DNA from: an uncultured Lachnospiraceae bacterium
GTDB taxonomy: Bacteria; Bacillota; Clostridia; Lachnospirales; Lachnospiraceae
Direction: 5' to 3'
Assembly: GCA_947177515.1 (NCBI GenBank)
Contig: CAMWUU010000047.1
Location: forward strand, 1 to 13,716
Length of the DNA stretch: 13,716 nucleotides
In this document: piece by piece, positions 1-6,697 of the stretch
Layout of the letters: each line of letters begins with the position of its first letter
Numbering within the stretch: position 1 is the first letter of the stretch
Notes under the pieces: model-generated
The model's input: only the letters and a program-made list of their open reading frames with translations
Database searches by the model: none
Told to the model about the DNA's origin: nothing
Program-made: the position numbers and the translations under genes

Positions 1-2
1 CG

Positions 3-299
3 TTAAAGGAACTGAAATTTGATTATATTGTCAGCACTTATGCAATCCATCATCTGACTGACGAAGAAAAAATTAAATTTTTAAGAGAACTGCAAAACCA
101 TCTTGCAGACGGCGGCGAAATTCTTATTGGCGACGTTGCCTTTGCTACCATGCAGGAGCAGGATGCCTGTATGCAGAAAAGCGGGGACGAGTGGGATGAT
201 GAGGAATTTTACATTGTTGCAAAAGACCTTGCAGGAGATTTCCCAGCGCTTGAATTTATAAAAATCAGCCATTGTTCCGGGGTCTGTGTGATAAAATAA
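3..299 (+). CDS. SAM-dependent methyltransferase, C-terminal part (5' end outside window)
   Basis: The window opens inside a gene; 98 codons remain before TAA. The visible part reads as the second half of a class I methyltransferase Rossmann fold: the strand and turn FDYIVSTYAIHHL (motif after the SAM pocket, with the HH often seen in small-molecule methyltransferases), a helix DEEKIKFLRELQNHL, then DGGEILIGDVAF, the usual LxxGGxLxxxD-type strand. The tail contains GDEWDDEEFYIV, which resembles the YrrT/YjhP-like group of Firmicute methyltransferases. The substrate cannot be told, and the SAM-binding GxGxG motif lies upstream of the window. No terminator follows directly; about 200 bp separate it from the next gene. 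Confidence 0.8.
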   Translation, partial: LKELKFDYIVSTYAIHHLTDEEKIKFLRELQNHLADGGEILIGDVAFATMQEQDACMQKSGDEWDDEEFYIVAKDLAGDFPALEFIKISHCSGVCVIK

Positions 300-500
300 G
301 GCAATTATGCAATAAATTATAAATCCTGCCATATTGAACGAAGACTTTATATTTCGTGGCAGTGGACGGACGGAAGGGAATGTTGTAAAAATATTTGAAT
401 GACAATACGTAGAAGTAAACTGTAATACAGGGGAAATAATGAAAAATTTTGCACTTAAAATAATATAAGGTAATAAGAGGATAAAAAGGGGAAGAAGGGA

Positions 501-1334
501 TTGGGGAATATAAAAACAGAATATAGGGTCGGGGAGCTTTCTAAACTTACAAATGTTAAGGCAGGAACCATCCGTTTTTATGAGAGATGTGGTTTTCTTT
601 CCCCAGTAAAACGTCTGCCGAACGGCTACCGCGCGTTTGAAGAAAAACATATCTACCAAGTCCGTATATGCAGTCTGGTATTTGGAGGTTTTGTGAATAA
701 GCGATTGCGCAAAATCAGTATGAGTTTGATTTCCTCTGCGCGGGAATGGGATCTAGGGAAGTACCAAAAAGCAGCAGCAGATTATCTGCGGGCGGTAAAA
801 GAGGATATTGCGGGGACGAAAAGGGCAATTAAAACGGTGCGAAAGAGGATGGGGCAGACCAAAGTCAGCGAGCCAAAAGAGAAAAAATATAACTTGTGTC
901 CAAATGGCGGGTCGGAAGAAAAGGAATGCAGTTCTTATAAAGAGAATCCATCGAGAGAAGATGGATATTCAAAAAAGCAGGCGGCGGCGCTGATTGGCGT
1001 TACGCCGGAGTCCATCCGCAACTGGGAGCGCAACGGATTGCTTGATCAGGCGAAACTTTACCAGAAACGCTATTATTCACAAAATGCCATGGAGCGTATG
1101 TATGTGATACGGCTTTTGTTAGACAATGGCTATAGTATGATGGCGGTCAGAAGTTTTTTTGCGGCATTTGATGCCAAAGGCACGGGGGCGGGGGTTGTTA
1201 TGCTGACAAATCCGGGGGAGAGCCAAACATTGATTTACCGGGCAGACCGTTATCTGGAAACGCTTCTGCATACAAGAAAAAAAGCGGAAGAACTCTGTGG
1301 ATTGTTTGATGAGATGTGTATATTGGAACTATAA
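501..1334 (+). CDS. Tandem MerR-type transcriptional regulator
   Basis: This 277-aa protein carries two MerR-type winged-helix domains in one chain. The first covers residues 7-70: YRVGELSKLTNVKAGTIRFYE, then the wing RLPNGYRAFEEKHI. The second covers about 154-225: DGYSKKQAAALIGVTPESIR, then NWERNGLL and a wing with RYYSQNAMERMYVIRLLLD. A charged linker (about 95-153) with two cysteines joins them. A normal MerR protein has one such domain and works as a dimer, so this one may bind DNA as a pseudo-dimer or bridge two sites. It starts at TTG; AAGGGG lies 9 nt upstream and no better in-frame start is near. It stands alone and is followed by a hydrolase gene whose promoter has MerR-like geometry. 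The inducer is unknown; no clear metal-binding cysteine cluster is visible. Confidence 0.85.
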   Translation: MGNIKTEYRVGELSKLTNVKAGTIRFYERCGFLSPVKRLPNGYRAFEEKHIYQVRICSLVFGGFVNKRLRKISMSLISSAREWDLGKYQKAAADYLRAVKEDIAGTKRAIKTVRKRMGQTKVSEPKEKKYNLCPNGGSEEKECSSYKENPSREDGYSKKQAAALIGVTPESIRNWERNGLLDQAKLYQKRYYSQNAMERMYVIRLLLDNGYSMMAVRSFFAAFDAKGTGAGVVMLTNPGESQTLIYRADRYLETLLHTRKKAEELCGLFDEMCILEL

Positions 1335-1496
1335 GAATAAAATGATATATCCCCATTACGTTAAGAAGTGGGTAATTCTTGCTGTGAGAGATTATATTGG
1401 TATGGGAAAATATAGAAATTAGTGAAAAATAAATTTCTGGTTAGAAAGAATAATAAAGATGGGGGATTTTGGAAATAAAAAAAGAAAACCTTGCAT

Positions 1497-1528
1497 TTGT
1501 ACACCACCTTTTTGGAAAGTGCTATGAT
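1497..1528 (+). promoter_or_regulatory. Promoter with 20-bp spacer and centred dyad, candidate MerR-type operator
   Basis: An extended -10 (TGCTATGAT, hexamer TATGAT 1523-1528) and a partial -35 (TTGTAC 1497-1502) are 20 bp apart. The spacer holds the imperfect dyad CACCTTTTTGGAAAGTG (1505-1521), centred almost exactly between the hexamers. MerR-family activators are known to act at 19-20 bp spacers with a central dyad. That the tandem MerR protein just upstream binds here is an inference. Confidence 0.45.
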
Positions 1529-1567
1529 GGATTCATACCGTAAAACTTTTCAGAAAGGTGGTTTTTT

Positions 1568-2500
1568 ATGAGATATTTTCAGGTTAATGTGCGAAGGCAG
1601 CCGACGGAACATGGATATATGCCAACAATGCAGTTGTATTTGCTGGATAAGGTTAAGAAAAGGCGGCCGCTTGTGCTGATTGCGCCAGGCGGCGGTTATA
1701 CGGCGTTGTGTACGGATACGGACGGGGATCGGATAGCAATGCAGTACAATGCTGCGGGTTTTCATGCGGCGGTGCTTTATTACAGTGTAAAACCACATTA
1801 TTTTCCGGAACCGCAAAAAGATCTGCTCCTCGCAATCCGCCTGCTCCGGGAAAATGCAGAAGAATGGGGAATTCTTGAAGATGGAATCGCAATCTGCGGG
1901 TTTTCGGCAGGCGGGCATTTATGTGCGAGTGTAAGTACGCTTTGGCAGTATGCGGGGGAGGATGGGGAATTGGACACTAAAAGAGGTGCCGTTATACAGG
2001 AATGTACCATGGATATATCCGTGTCGAACCATGCTGCAAATTCGGTATGTATGATAGAAGAGCAACCAGTGGATGCCGGATCGACAAAGCGAAACGATTC
2101 TTGTCCTTCGCTGCTATACCACCCAAACGCCGCAATTCTCTGTTATGCAATCCTTACAACGCGCCTTGGCCATTGCAGGGATTTTTTAAGGAGTCATGTA
2201 AATGATGATGCGAAAAAACTGTATATGGCTTCCTGTGATGCGCAAGTCAGCGAATATACACCTCCGACCTTTTTGTACGGAACATTTGAGGACAGACTGG
2301 CAAATGTGGAAAATATCCTGTATTATTCAGAACAGCTTGTCAAATATGGTGTGCCTTTTGAAAGTCATATTTTCCCAAAAGGGAATCATGGTGCGTCCTG
2401 GTGTGATGATACGATTTGGGCAAAACAAGCATGGGACAGGGATTATAACTATATCCGTCTGTCCGTGGAATGGCTTGCCGATTTGTTTGGATTATTGTAG
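1568..2500 (+). CDS. Alpha/beta-hydrolase, acetylesterase-type
   Basis: A 310-aa hydrolase of the BD-FAE/acetyl-xylan-esterase-like branch of the alpha/beta-hydrolase fold. The oxyanion-hole strand is LVLIAPGGGY (35-44), the nucleophile elbow is G-F-S-A-G (Ser113), and the C-terminal part has GTFEDRLANVENILYYSEQL (acidic residue candidate in the ED pair) and the catalytic-histidine motif GNHG. All parts of a Ser-Asp-His triad are therefore present. There is no signal peptide, so it acts in the cytoplasm, probably removing acyl groups from imported sugars or small esters; the exact substrate is not readable. The start ATG has AAAGGTGG 6 nt upstream. The stretch at residues 150-185 is poorly conserved in look but stays in frame. 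Transcription probably starts from the long-spacer promoter just upstream, independently of its neighbours. Confidence 0.85.
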   Translation: MRYFQVNVRRQPTEHGYMPTMQLYLLDKVKKRRPLVLIAPGGGYTALCTDTDGDRIAMQYNAAGFHAAVLYYSVKPHYFPEPQKDLLLAIRLLRENAEEWGILEDGIAICGFSAGGHLCASVSTLWQYAGEDGELDTKRGAVIQECTMDISVSNHAANSVCMIEEQPVDAGSTKRNDSCPSLLYHPNAAILCYAILTTRLGHCRDFLRSHVNDDAKKLYMASCDAQVSEYTPPTFLYGTFEDRLANVENILYYSEQLVKYGVPFESHIFPKGNHGASWCDDTIWAKQAWDRDYNYIRLSVEWLADLFGLL

Positions 2501-2530
2501 AAGATAACAGGATCTAAGATAGCAGGATCT
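2501..2530 (+). repeat. 15-bp tandem duplication in the phosphotransferase leader
   Basis: AAGATAACAGGATCT is followed directly by AAGATAGCAGGATCT, one mismatch in 15. It begins immediately after the hydrolase stop codon and ends before the ribosome site of the next gene. It looks like a recent slippage duplication that lengthens the intergenic spacer. Confidence 0.9.
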
Positions 2531-2555
2531 TTGTGGGATAAAAAGGAGAGTTGAA

Positions 2556-3539
2556 ATGACGATTCAGGATGCAAAACAATATTTAAAAAATAATACGCCA
2601 ATACTGCTTGCAGGTGGAATCAGCGGGGCAAAAGTGTATGATATTGCAGGGGAATATGTGCTGAAATGTGTATGCAGGGCGGAACTTGAAAATGTGGGAC
2701 AGTATGATACTTACCAAAAGGAAGCGATCTGGTATGAATATACAAACAGCAGGAAAAGCGGATATCGTCTAAGTTATCTGCCGGAAATCCTTGATATTTA
2801 TTATACAGATGAGGAACTGGCAGTTTTGATGAAGTGTTACAGGACAATCCTTCGGAACGAACTTGATACCATGTTATTAAAAAAGATTATGGAGGTGCTT
2901 GCCGCGGTGCATACCACCTGTATTCCTGCATTTTTGGATCAGGAGCAAGAAGGATGGCAGCAAAAACAAAGTTGGAAGGGAACAGAAACGCAAAAGCAAA
3001 GGAATCACCACAGACAGGCAAATTTACTATCACAGGAACAAATTTCTGCCTCTCTTGCGGGCTGGTGCAGTGTGCTTGACGAACATCCAGGTATTTTTTC
3101 GCAAACTCCTCTAAAACAGCTTGCAGAAAAAATCAATCGCATCATCGAGTGGCACGCAGAAGAAGAAGCTGTGCTGAACCACGGTGATTTCCACTGGGAT
3201 AACCTGCTTTTTGATAAGCAGGGAAATATCCTGATTTGTGACTGGCAGGGAGTTTGTGTAGGAGCGGCATCCGGCGATTTAAGCTTCTTTTTTAGCAGGC
3301 TGAATGCGGATGGAATATATCCAGATGAAAAAGAGGTAATCAGCTTTTACACGCGTAAGGTAAAGCAGCTTTCCGGAAAAATTCTTGATCTGGAGGAAAT
3401 CTGCCAGCATATGGACGCTGCGGACATAGTTACTTCTTTTGTGTTCTGGCATGAATATCTGCATGGGAATGATGTGGACAGGGTAGGCGGAATCTATAAA
3501 AAAATGGTGGATAAATTCCAGAATTTTTGTGTATTGTGA
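2556..3539 (+). CDS. APH-family phosphotransferase (aminoglycoside/choline kinase-like)
   Basis: A 327-aa protein with the eukaryotic-kinase-like APH fold. The N-terminal lobe has a glycine-rich loop GGISGAKVYDI (20-30) and an ATP-anchoring lysine in YVLKCV (Lys37). The C-terminal lobe has the catalytic loop HGDFHWDNLLFD (209-220; Asp211 and Asn216) and the metal-binding CDWQG (Asp229), matching the Brenner-type motif of this family. Residues 125-155, rich in Q, K and N, look like a lineage-specific insertion. Members phosphorylate hydroxyl groups of antibiotics, choline, sugars or amino acids; the substrate cannot be decided from motifs, and drug resistance should not be assumed. The start is ATG with AAGGAG (ribosome site) 8 nt upstream. 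It is a stand-alone gene downstream of a tandem repeat. Confidence 0.85.
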   Translation: MTIQDAKQYLKNNTPILLAGGISGAKVYDIAGEYVLKCVCRAELENVGQYDTYQKEAIWYEYTNSRKSGYRLSYLPEILDIYYTDEELAVLMKCYRTILRNELDTMLLKKIMEVLAAVHTTCIPAFLDQEQEGWQQKQSWKGTETQKQRNHHRQANLLSQEQISASLAGWCSVLDEHPGIFSQTPLKQLAEKINRIIEWHAEEEAVLNHGDFHWDNLLFDKQGNILICDWQGVCVGAASGDLSFFFSRLNADGIYPDEKEVISFYTRKVKQLSGKILDLEEICQHMDAADIVTSFVFWHEYLHGNDVDRVGGIYKKMVDKFQNFCVL

Positions 3540-3622
3540 AGAAAAGAGATATTTTAAATAGACAAAGTTCTTCTTGTATTTTTTGCTGTAGTATGTTATC
3601 TTTAAGAACAAAATTAAAAGCC

Positions 3623-3645
3623 TATAGCCGTGTTACTTGGCTATA
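3623..3645. promoter_or_regulatory. Inverted repeat upstream of the acetyltransferase gene
   Basis: TATAGCC (3623-3629) and GGCTATA (3639-3645) are perfect inverted copies with a 9-nt loop; with two mismatches the arms extend to 12 bp (AAGCCTATAGCC / GGCTATAAACTT). There is no T-run after it, so it is not a usual terminator. It lies 24 bp before the start codon and could be an operator or an mRNA structure in the leader. Confidence 0.4.
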
Positions 3646-3669
3646 AACTTATTCTACAAGGGGGTGGAT

Positions 3670-4233
3670 ATGGTGTATCCGGAAAATATGGAAAATAATT
3701 CCAGAATTTGGTTGCGCAAGCCAGGTGTGCAGGATACAGAGCAAATCATGCTATTTAAATCCGAAATTTTGGCATCAGATCGCGGTGGGGATGCTTTTGC
3801 GGGATGTGGGGAATTAAGACAGGCTGCTACTATGGAAGAGTGGCTGGATATCCTTAGGGAGCAGGAAGATGGAGAAACTGTGCCAAAGGGCAGGGTTCCT
3901 TCCACATCATATGTCGCGGTGCGCGGGGGTGATGGGCGCATTGTCGGGATTATTGATTTGCGCCACCATATCAACCATCCGATTCTAGGGCTTTGGGGCG
4001 GGCATATGGGTTATACCGTGCGCCCTTGCGAGCGCGGCAGGGGTTACGCAAAGGAAATGTTGCGGCAAAACCTGATAAATTGTCGGGCGCGTGGACTGAA
4101 AAAGGTTATGGTGACTTGTTCGGAAACCAATATCGCCAGTGAGCGGGTGATCTTGGCAAATAGAGGAGTTTATGAGAAAACCGTCGAAGTGGACGGGGAA
4201 AGGATAAAGAGGTACTGGATCGAAACTGCATAG
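3670..4233 (+). CDS. GNAT family N-acetyltransferase
   Basis: A 187-aa GNAT protein that transfers an acetyl group from acetyl-CoA to an amine. Order of visible parts: IWLRKPGVQDTEQIM (first strand and helix), SYVAVRGGDGRIVGIIDLRH (central strands), then the acetyl-CoA motif MGYTVRPCERGRGYAKEML, with the pyrophosphate loop R-G-R-G at about residues 122-125, and a C-terminal part KKVMVTCSETNIASERVIL, typical of the CoA-proximal helix. It resembles predicted acetyltransferases of the COG3981 kind; the acceptor is unknown. ATG 3670 is chosen because AAGGGGG ends 5 nt upstream; a longer reading from TTG 3637 would put this ribosome site inside the gene. It is followed after 74 bp by the nucleoside phosphorylase gene. 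Confidence 0.85.
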   Translation: MVYPENMENNSRIWLRKPGVQDTEQIMLFKSEILASDRGGDAFAGCGELRQAATMEEWLDILREQEDGETVPKGRVPSTSYVAVRGGDGRIVGIIDLRHHINHPILGLWGGHMGYTVRPCERGRGYAKEMLRQNLINCRARGLKKVMVTCSETNIASERVILANRGVYEKTVEVDGERIKRYWIETA

Positions 4234-4241
4234 TAGGGGGG

Positions 4242-4277
4242 ATGGGCACTGGGAGGGATATGGGCACTGGGAGGGAT
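4242..4277 (+). repeat. Perfect 18-bp tandem repeat in the phosphorylase leader
   Basis: ATGGGCACTGGGAGGGAT occurs twice head to tail (4242-4259 and 4260-4277) with no mismatch. It fills the space between the acetyltransferase stop and the phosphorylase ribosome site. Each copy carries GGGAGGGAT (ribosome-site-like) and an in-frame ATG, so it could give false or alternative starts. Confidence 0.95.
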
Positions 4278-4307
4278 TTCTGCGGAACTGAAAATAAGGA
4301 GAAAAAT

Positions 4308-5081
4308 ATGATATTAGAGGAGTTTGATGAAAATAAACGGGCAGTCGTCAACCCGGACAATCTTATAACACTGGTGGAAGGAATGCCAAAAACAGCGGTT
4401 ACCTGTTTTTCTGGAAATACCTTTCAGAGGATGCTTAAGAACTTTGGCGGAGAGAAAATTGCAGAAACAATGGTTGCCAATATGGAAATCCCTGTTTACA
4501 AGACAACCTACAAGGGTGTGGATCTGGCGCTTTTTATGTCCGATGTGGGTGCGCCAGCCTGTATCGCAGTGCTGGAAGATATCTATGCGATGGGGGTGGA
4601 AAGGGTTGTGATGTTCGGAACCTGCGGCGTGTTAGACGCGGCGATTGCGGATTGTTCTATTATTATCCCGGACGCTGCCATTCGTGATGAGGGGACGAGT
4701 TTCCACTACGCGCCGCCATCGGAAGAGATTGTAGTGAATGCAAAATATATTGGGGCATTTAAGGAAATGCTTGACCATATCGGATGCAGTTATACCGTGG
4801 GTAAAACCTGGACGACGGATGGTGTGTACCGCGAAACAAGGGCGAAAGTAGCGAAGCGGAAGGAGGCAGGCTGCATCTGTGTCGATATGGAATGTTCCGC
4901 TGTAGCGGCGCTGGCACAGTTCCGCGACAAAGATGTTTTCCAGTTTTTCTATGCCGCTGACAATCTGGATGGAGAAACTTGGGATATGAGGAGTCTTGGC
5001 AATCTGGAGAAGCTTTCTGAGAAAGATAAGGTGGCGTTGCTGGCAATGGATTTCGCGGTGGGGATTGAAGGGGAGGAATAA
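4308..5081 (+). CDS. Nucleoside phosphorylase (PNP/uridine phosphorylase family)
   Basis: A 257-aa enzyme of the NP-I fold, splitting a nucleoside with phosphate into base and ribose-1-phosphate in nucleoside salvage. Visible marks: an early loop MPKTAVTCFSGNTF; the active-site turn VVMFGTCGVLDA (about 99-110); the strand DCSIIIPDAAIRDEGTSFHY; KTWTTDGVYRET (about 164-175), where the base is usually recognised; and VDMECSAVAAL (192-202) with Glu195, the ribose-binding glutamate of the family. Length is normal. Pattern favours the Udp-like group over classic purine enzymes, but substrate preference is not certain. ATG 4308 is chosen because AAGGAG is 6 nt upstream; the in-frame ATGs at 4242 and 4260 lie in a tandem repeat and would add 22 residues foreign to the family. 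Confidence 0.85.
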   Translation: MILEEFDENKRAVVNPDNLITLVEGMPKTAVTCFSGNTFQRMLKNFGGEKIAETMVANMEIPVYKTTYKGVDLALFMSDVGAPACIAVLEDIYAMGVERVVMFGTCGVLDAAIADCSIIIPDAAIRDEGTSFHYAPPSEEIVVNAKYIGAFKEMLDHIGCSYTVGKTWTTDGVYRETRAKVAKRKEAGCICVDMECSAVAALAQFRDKDVFQFFYAADNLDGETWDMRSLGNLEKLSEKDKVALLAMDFAVGIEGEE

Positions 5082-5098
5082 TCGGGCAGCATTAAGAA

Positions 5099-5157
5099 TC
5101 AAAAAATAACTGTAAAATGATGCAGTGTGAGAAACTGTATCGTTTTACAGTTTTTTT
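5099..5157. terminator. Strong bidirectional terminator
   Basis: The arms 5108-5125 and 5135-5152 pair over 18 positions (16 Watson-Crick, two G-U type) around a 9-nt loop. The + strand continues into TTTTTTT (5151-5157). The minus strand leaves the hairpin into ATTTTTTG (from the A-run at 5101-5106). It ends the phosphorylase transcript and would equally stop leftward transcription coming from the recombinase region. Confidence 0.9.
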
Positions 5158-5216
5158 ATTTGCTATAAGAAAAAGAAGGTAAAAAAACTTAGAGAATAAT
5201 TTAAGTTTTTTGAAAG

Positions 5217-5249
5217 TGACAGACGTATGTCATTGCCAAAACTTATAAT
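5217..5249 (+). promoter_or_regulatory. Palindrome next to a TATAAT box, candidate recombinase promoter region
   Basis: TGACAGACGTATGTCA (5217-5232) is a palindrome with 14 of 16 symmetric positions. A perfect -10 hexamer TATAAT follows at 5244-5249. No good -35 sits 16-18 bp upstream; the palindrome takes that place, as it would for a repressor or activator site. Transcription from here would cross the left inverted repeat into the recombinase gene in the present orientation. Confidence 0.35.
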
Positions 5250-5263
5250 GGAGAAGGAAAAGA

Positions 5264-5286
5264 TTCGCAGAGTGGCATACTCTATG
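5264..5286 (+). repeat. Left 23-bp inverted repeat, candidate recombination site
   Basis: This copy begins TTCGCAGAGTGG and ends CATACTCTATG. Its exact reverse complement is at 6675-6697. Each copy has an inner dyad, AGAGT-GGCAT-ACTCT, like the two half-sites around an asymmetric spacer that a tyrosine recombinase binds and cuts. The identity stops sharply at both ends, so the repeat is not part of a larger duplication. Confidence 0.85.
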
Positions 5287-5326
5287 AAAGAAGCAAAGTG
5301 CATATAACATATGAACTTTAAGAATG

Positions 5327-5355
5327 ATTATACAGTTTATACCATGATTTGTCAA
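5327..5355 (-). promoter_or_regulatory. Exact consensus promoter pointing left, out of the invertible segment
   Basis: On the minus strand TTGACA (5355-5350) and TATAAT (5332-5327) are separated by exactly 17 bp, a perfect vegetative sigma-factor promoter. The start would be near 5320. In the present orientation the RNA crosses the left inverted repeat and meets the terminator at 5152-5099 without any sizeable gene. No other promoter of this quality was seen in the window. In the inverted state it would drive the dynamin operon. Confidence 0.8.
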
Positions 5356-5459
5356 GAAAATCCATAAAATAATTAAAAAAAGGGGAAAATAAAAAATATA
5401 TCCCGAATTATGGAATTTTTTCGCCGTCAATATTATAGTCAGAAGTGGAGGTGAAGTTT

Positions 5460-6608
5460 ATGGCACGAACAGGTGAAAATATTTACAAGAGAAAAGATGG
5501 CAGATGGGAAGGACGCTATATCAAGGGACACAGTCAGGAGAAAACGCAATATGGTTATATCTATGGAAGAAGCTATCAGGATGTGAAGCAACGTTTGATC
5601 AAGCTTAAAGCAGGGCAGGAAGTGCAACATACCCTTTCATTCAGGGGAAAAAGCAGAAACGCCCCTTGTTTTTCGCAAATTGCGCAGGAATGGCTTGGCA
5701 GATCACAGGGAAATTTTAAAGAGTCCACGTTGGTCAAATATCAAAATATGCTAAATGGTTATATATTACCAAAATTTGGTAATATCACACTTGACAGCAT
5801 CGATCGGAATATGGTTTGTCATTATACAGAATGGTTAACGACTTTTGGAGGAAGGAAGAAAACGGGTCTTTCTGCAAAAACAGTTTCGGACAATCTGTCA
5901 CTATTAAAAAGTATTTTAAATTATGCGCAGGAAAATGGCATAAAGGTGAATGAAATCTCCTTTCCGCGAAGTTTTCACCGACATCCGAAGCCGCTGCGTG
6001 TTTTTCAGGAATCGGAGTTCCGGGTATTGTGTGGTTATTTGAAAGATCATATGTGCCCTAGTAACCTTGGCATTATGCTCTGTCTTTTTACTGGGATCCG
6101 CGTTGGAGAATTATGTGCTCTTTGCTGGGGAGATATTTCTATTCCCGATAAAACATTATATGTGCACAGGACAATGCAGCGTCTTGGTATTTTAGGGAGG
6201 GAAGGAACAAAGACTAAGATTTTGATTTCTGACCCTAAAAGTGATTGTTCCCGGCGTTTAATTCCACTGCCGAAAGTCCTTATAGATGAGTTGAGTGTCA
6301 TACGCCAACCACCGGATACTTTTTTTCTTACGGGAAGTCCAACAAAATTTACAGAACCGAGGACAATGCAGAACCGTTTTAAAGCAGTATTGAAATCCTG
6401 TGGAATTAAAGATGCCAATTTCCATGCTTTGCGGCACACCTTTGCAACAAGATGCGTGGAACTTGGTTTTGATGTAAAAAGTCTGAGTGAGATATTGGGT
6501 CATGCGAATATTAATATTACATTAAACCGCTATGTTCATCCAACAATGGAACAGAAGAGGAAGTATATGGATAAGCTGGATCAGATGGCAGGGCTTATGG
6601 GATTATAA
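5460..6608 (+). CDS. Tyrosine recombinase (site-specific integrase/invertase)
   Basis: A full-length 382-aa tyrosine recombinase that cuts and rejoins DNA through a 3'-phosphotyrosine. Domains: an N-terminal arm-binding domain (about 1-55, YKRKDGRWEGRYIKG), a helical core-binding domain (about 70-165, QEWLGRSQGNFKESTLVKYQ onward), and the catalytic domain. All six active-site residues can be seen: Arg214 in TGIRVGEL, Lys260 in DPKSD, His322 and Arg325 in HALRH, His348 in LGHAN, and the nucleophile Tyr358 in LNRYVHP. It resembles the Tn916-type integrases of Firmicutes. ATG 5460 is preferred because GGAGGTGA ends 5 nt upstream; GTG 5445 is too close. No excisionase, relaxase or phage genes accompany it, and perfect inverted repeats flank it, so the likely role is inversion of its own segment rather than integration. 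Confidence 0.92.
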   Translation: MARTGENIYKRKDGRWEGRYIKGHSQEKTQYGYIYGRSYQDVKQRLIKLKAGQEVQHTLSFRGKSRNAPCFSQIAQEWLGRSQGNFKESTLVKYQNMLNGYILPKFGNITLDSIDRNMVCHYTEWLTTFGGRKKTGLSAKTVSDNLSLLKSILNYAQENGIKVNEISFPRSFHRHPKPLRVFQESEFRVLCGYLKDHMCPSNLGIMLCLFTGIRVGELCALCWGDISIPDKTLYVHRTMQRLGILGREGTKTKILISDPKSDCSRRLIPLPKVLIDELSVIRQPPDTFFLTGSPTKFTEPRTMQNRFKAVLKSCGIKDANFHALRHTFATRCVELGFDVKSLSEILGHANINITLNRYVHPTMEQKRKYMDKLDQMAGLMGL

Positions 6609-6674
6609 GCCGTCAAGAAAACCGTCGGTTCAGGGATGAAATCTCGATAGGAGAAGGATGGGAGAACCAGAGGA

Positions 6675-6697
6675 CATAGAGTATGCCACTCTGCGAA
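6675..6697 (-). repeat. Right 23-bp inverted repeat, candidate recombination site
   Basis: This is the exact reverse complement of 5264-5286, beginning CATAGAGTATG and ending CACTCTGCGAA. It lies 66 bp after the recombinase stop and 263 bp before the first GTPase start. Bases on either side are unrelated to those around the left copy. Confidence 0.85.

Larger units (their letters stand above)
5264..6697. other. Predicted invertible segment carrying its own recombinase
   Basis: The 1434-bp stretch bounded by the two inverted repeats holds the complete tyrosine recombinase gene and one outward consensus promoter. Site-specific recombination between inverted sites flips the DNA between them. 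Under inversion, position x moves to 11961 minus x. The promoter would then read right, with its start near 6641 and the dynamin operon about 320 bp downstream. The recombinase gene would read left into the bidirectional terminator. The repeats and promoter are seen directly; actual inversion is inferred. Confidence 0.65.

Noticed and set aside
1504..1561. CCACCTTT (1504-1511) as an anti-ribosome-site partner of AAAGGTGG (1554-1561)
   Set aside because: The pairing is exact, but 1504-1511 lies in the promoter spacer and should not be in the mRNA; kept only as a possible coincidence.
1550..2010. Several long minus-strand frames opposite the esterase gene
   Set aside because: They are shadows of a gene with clear catalytic motifs and have no ribosome sites or recognisable domains.
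3637..3669. Longer acetyltransferase start at TTG 3637
   Set aside because: The strong ribosome site AAGGGGG would lie inside the gene, and the extra residues do not look like GNAT sequence; ATG 3670 has correct spacing.
4242..4307. Phosphorylase start at ATG 4242 or 4260
   Set aside because: The added 22 residues come from the tandem repeat and spacer; ATG 4308 has AAGGAG at 6 nt and fits family length.
5460..6608. Recombinase as the integrase of a prophage or conjugative element
   Set aside because: No phage, relaxase, excisionase or tRNA target is in view, and the flanking repeats are inverted, not direct. A larger element beyond the window is not excluded.
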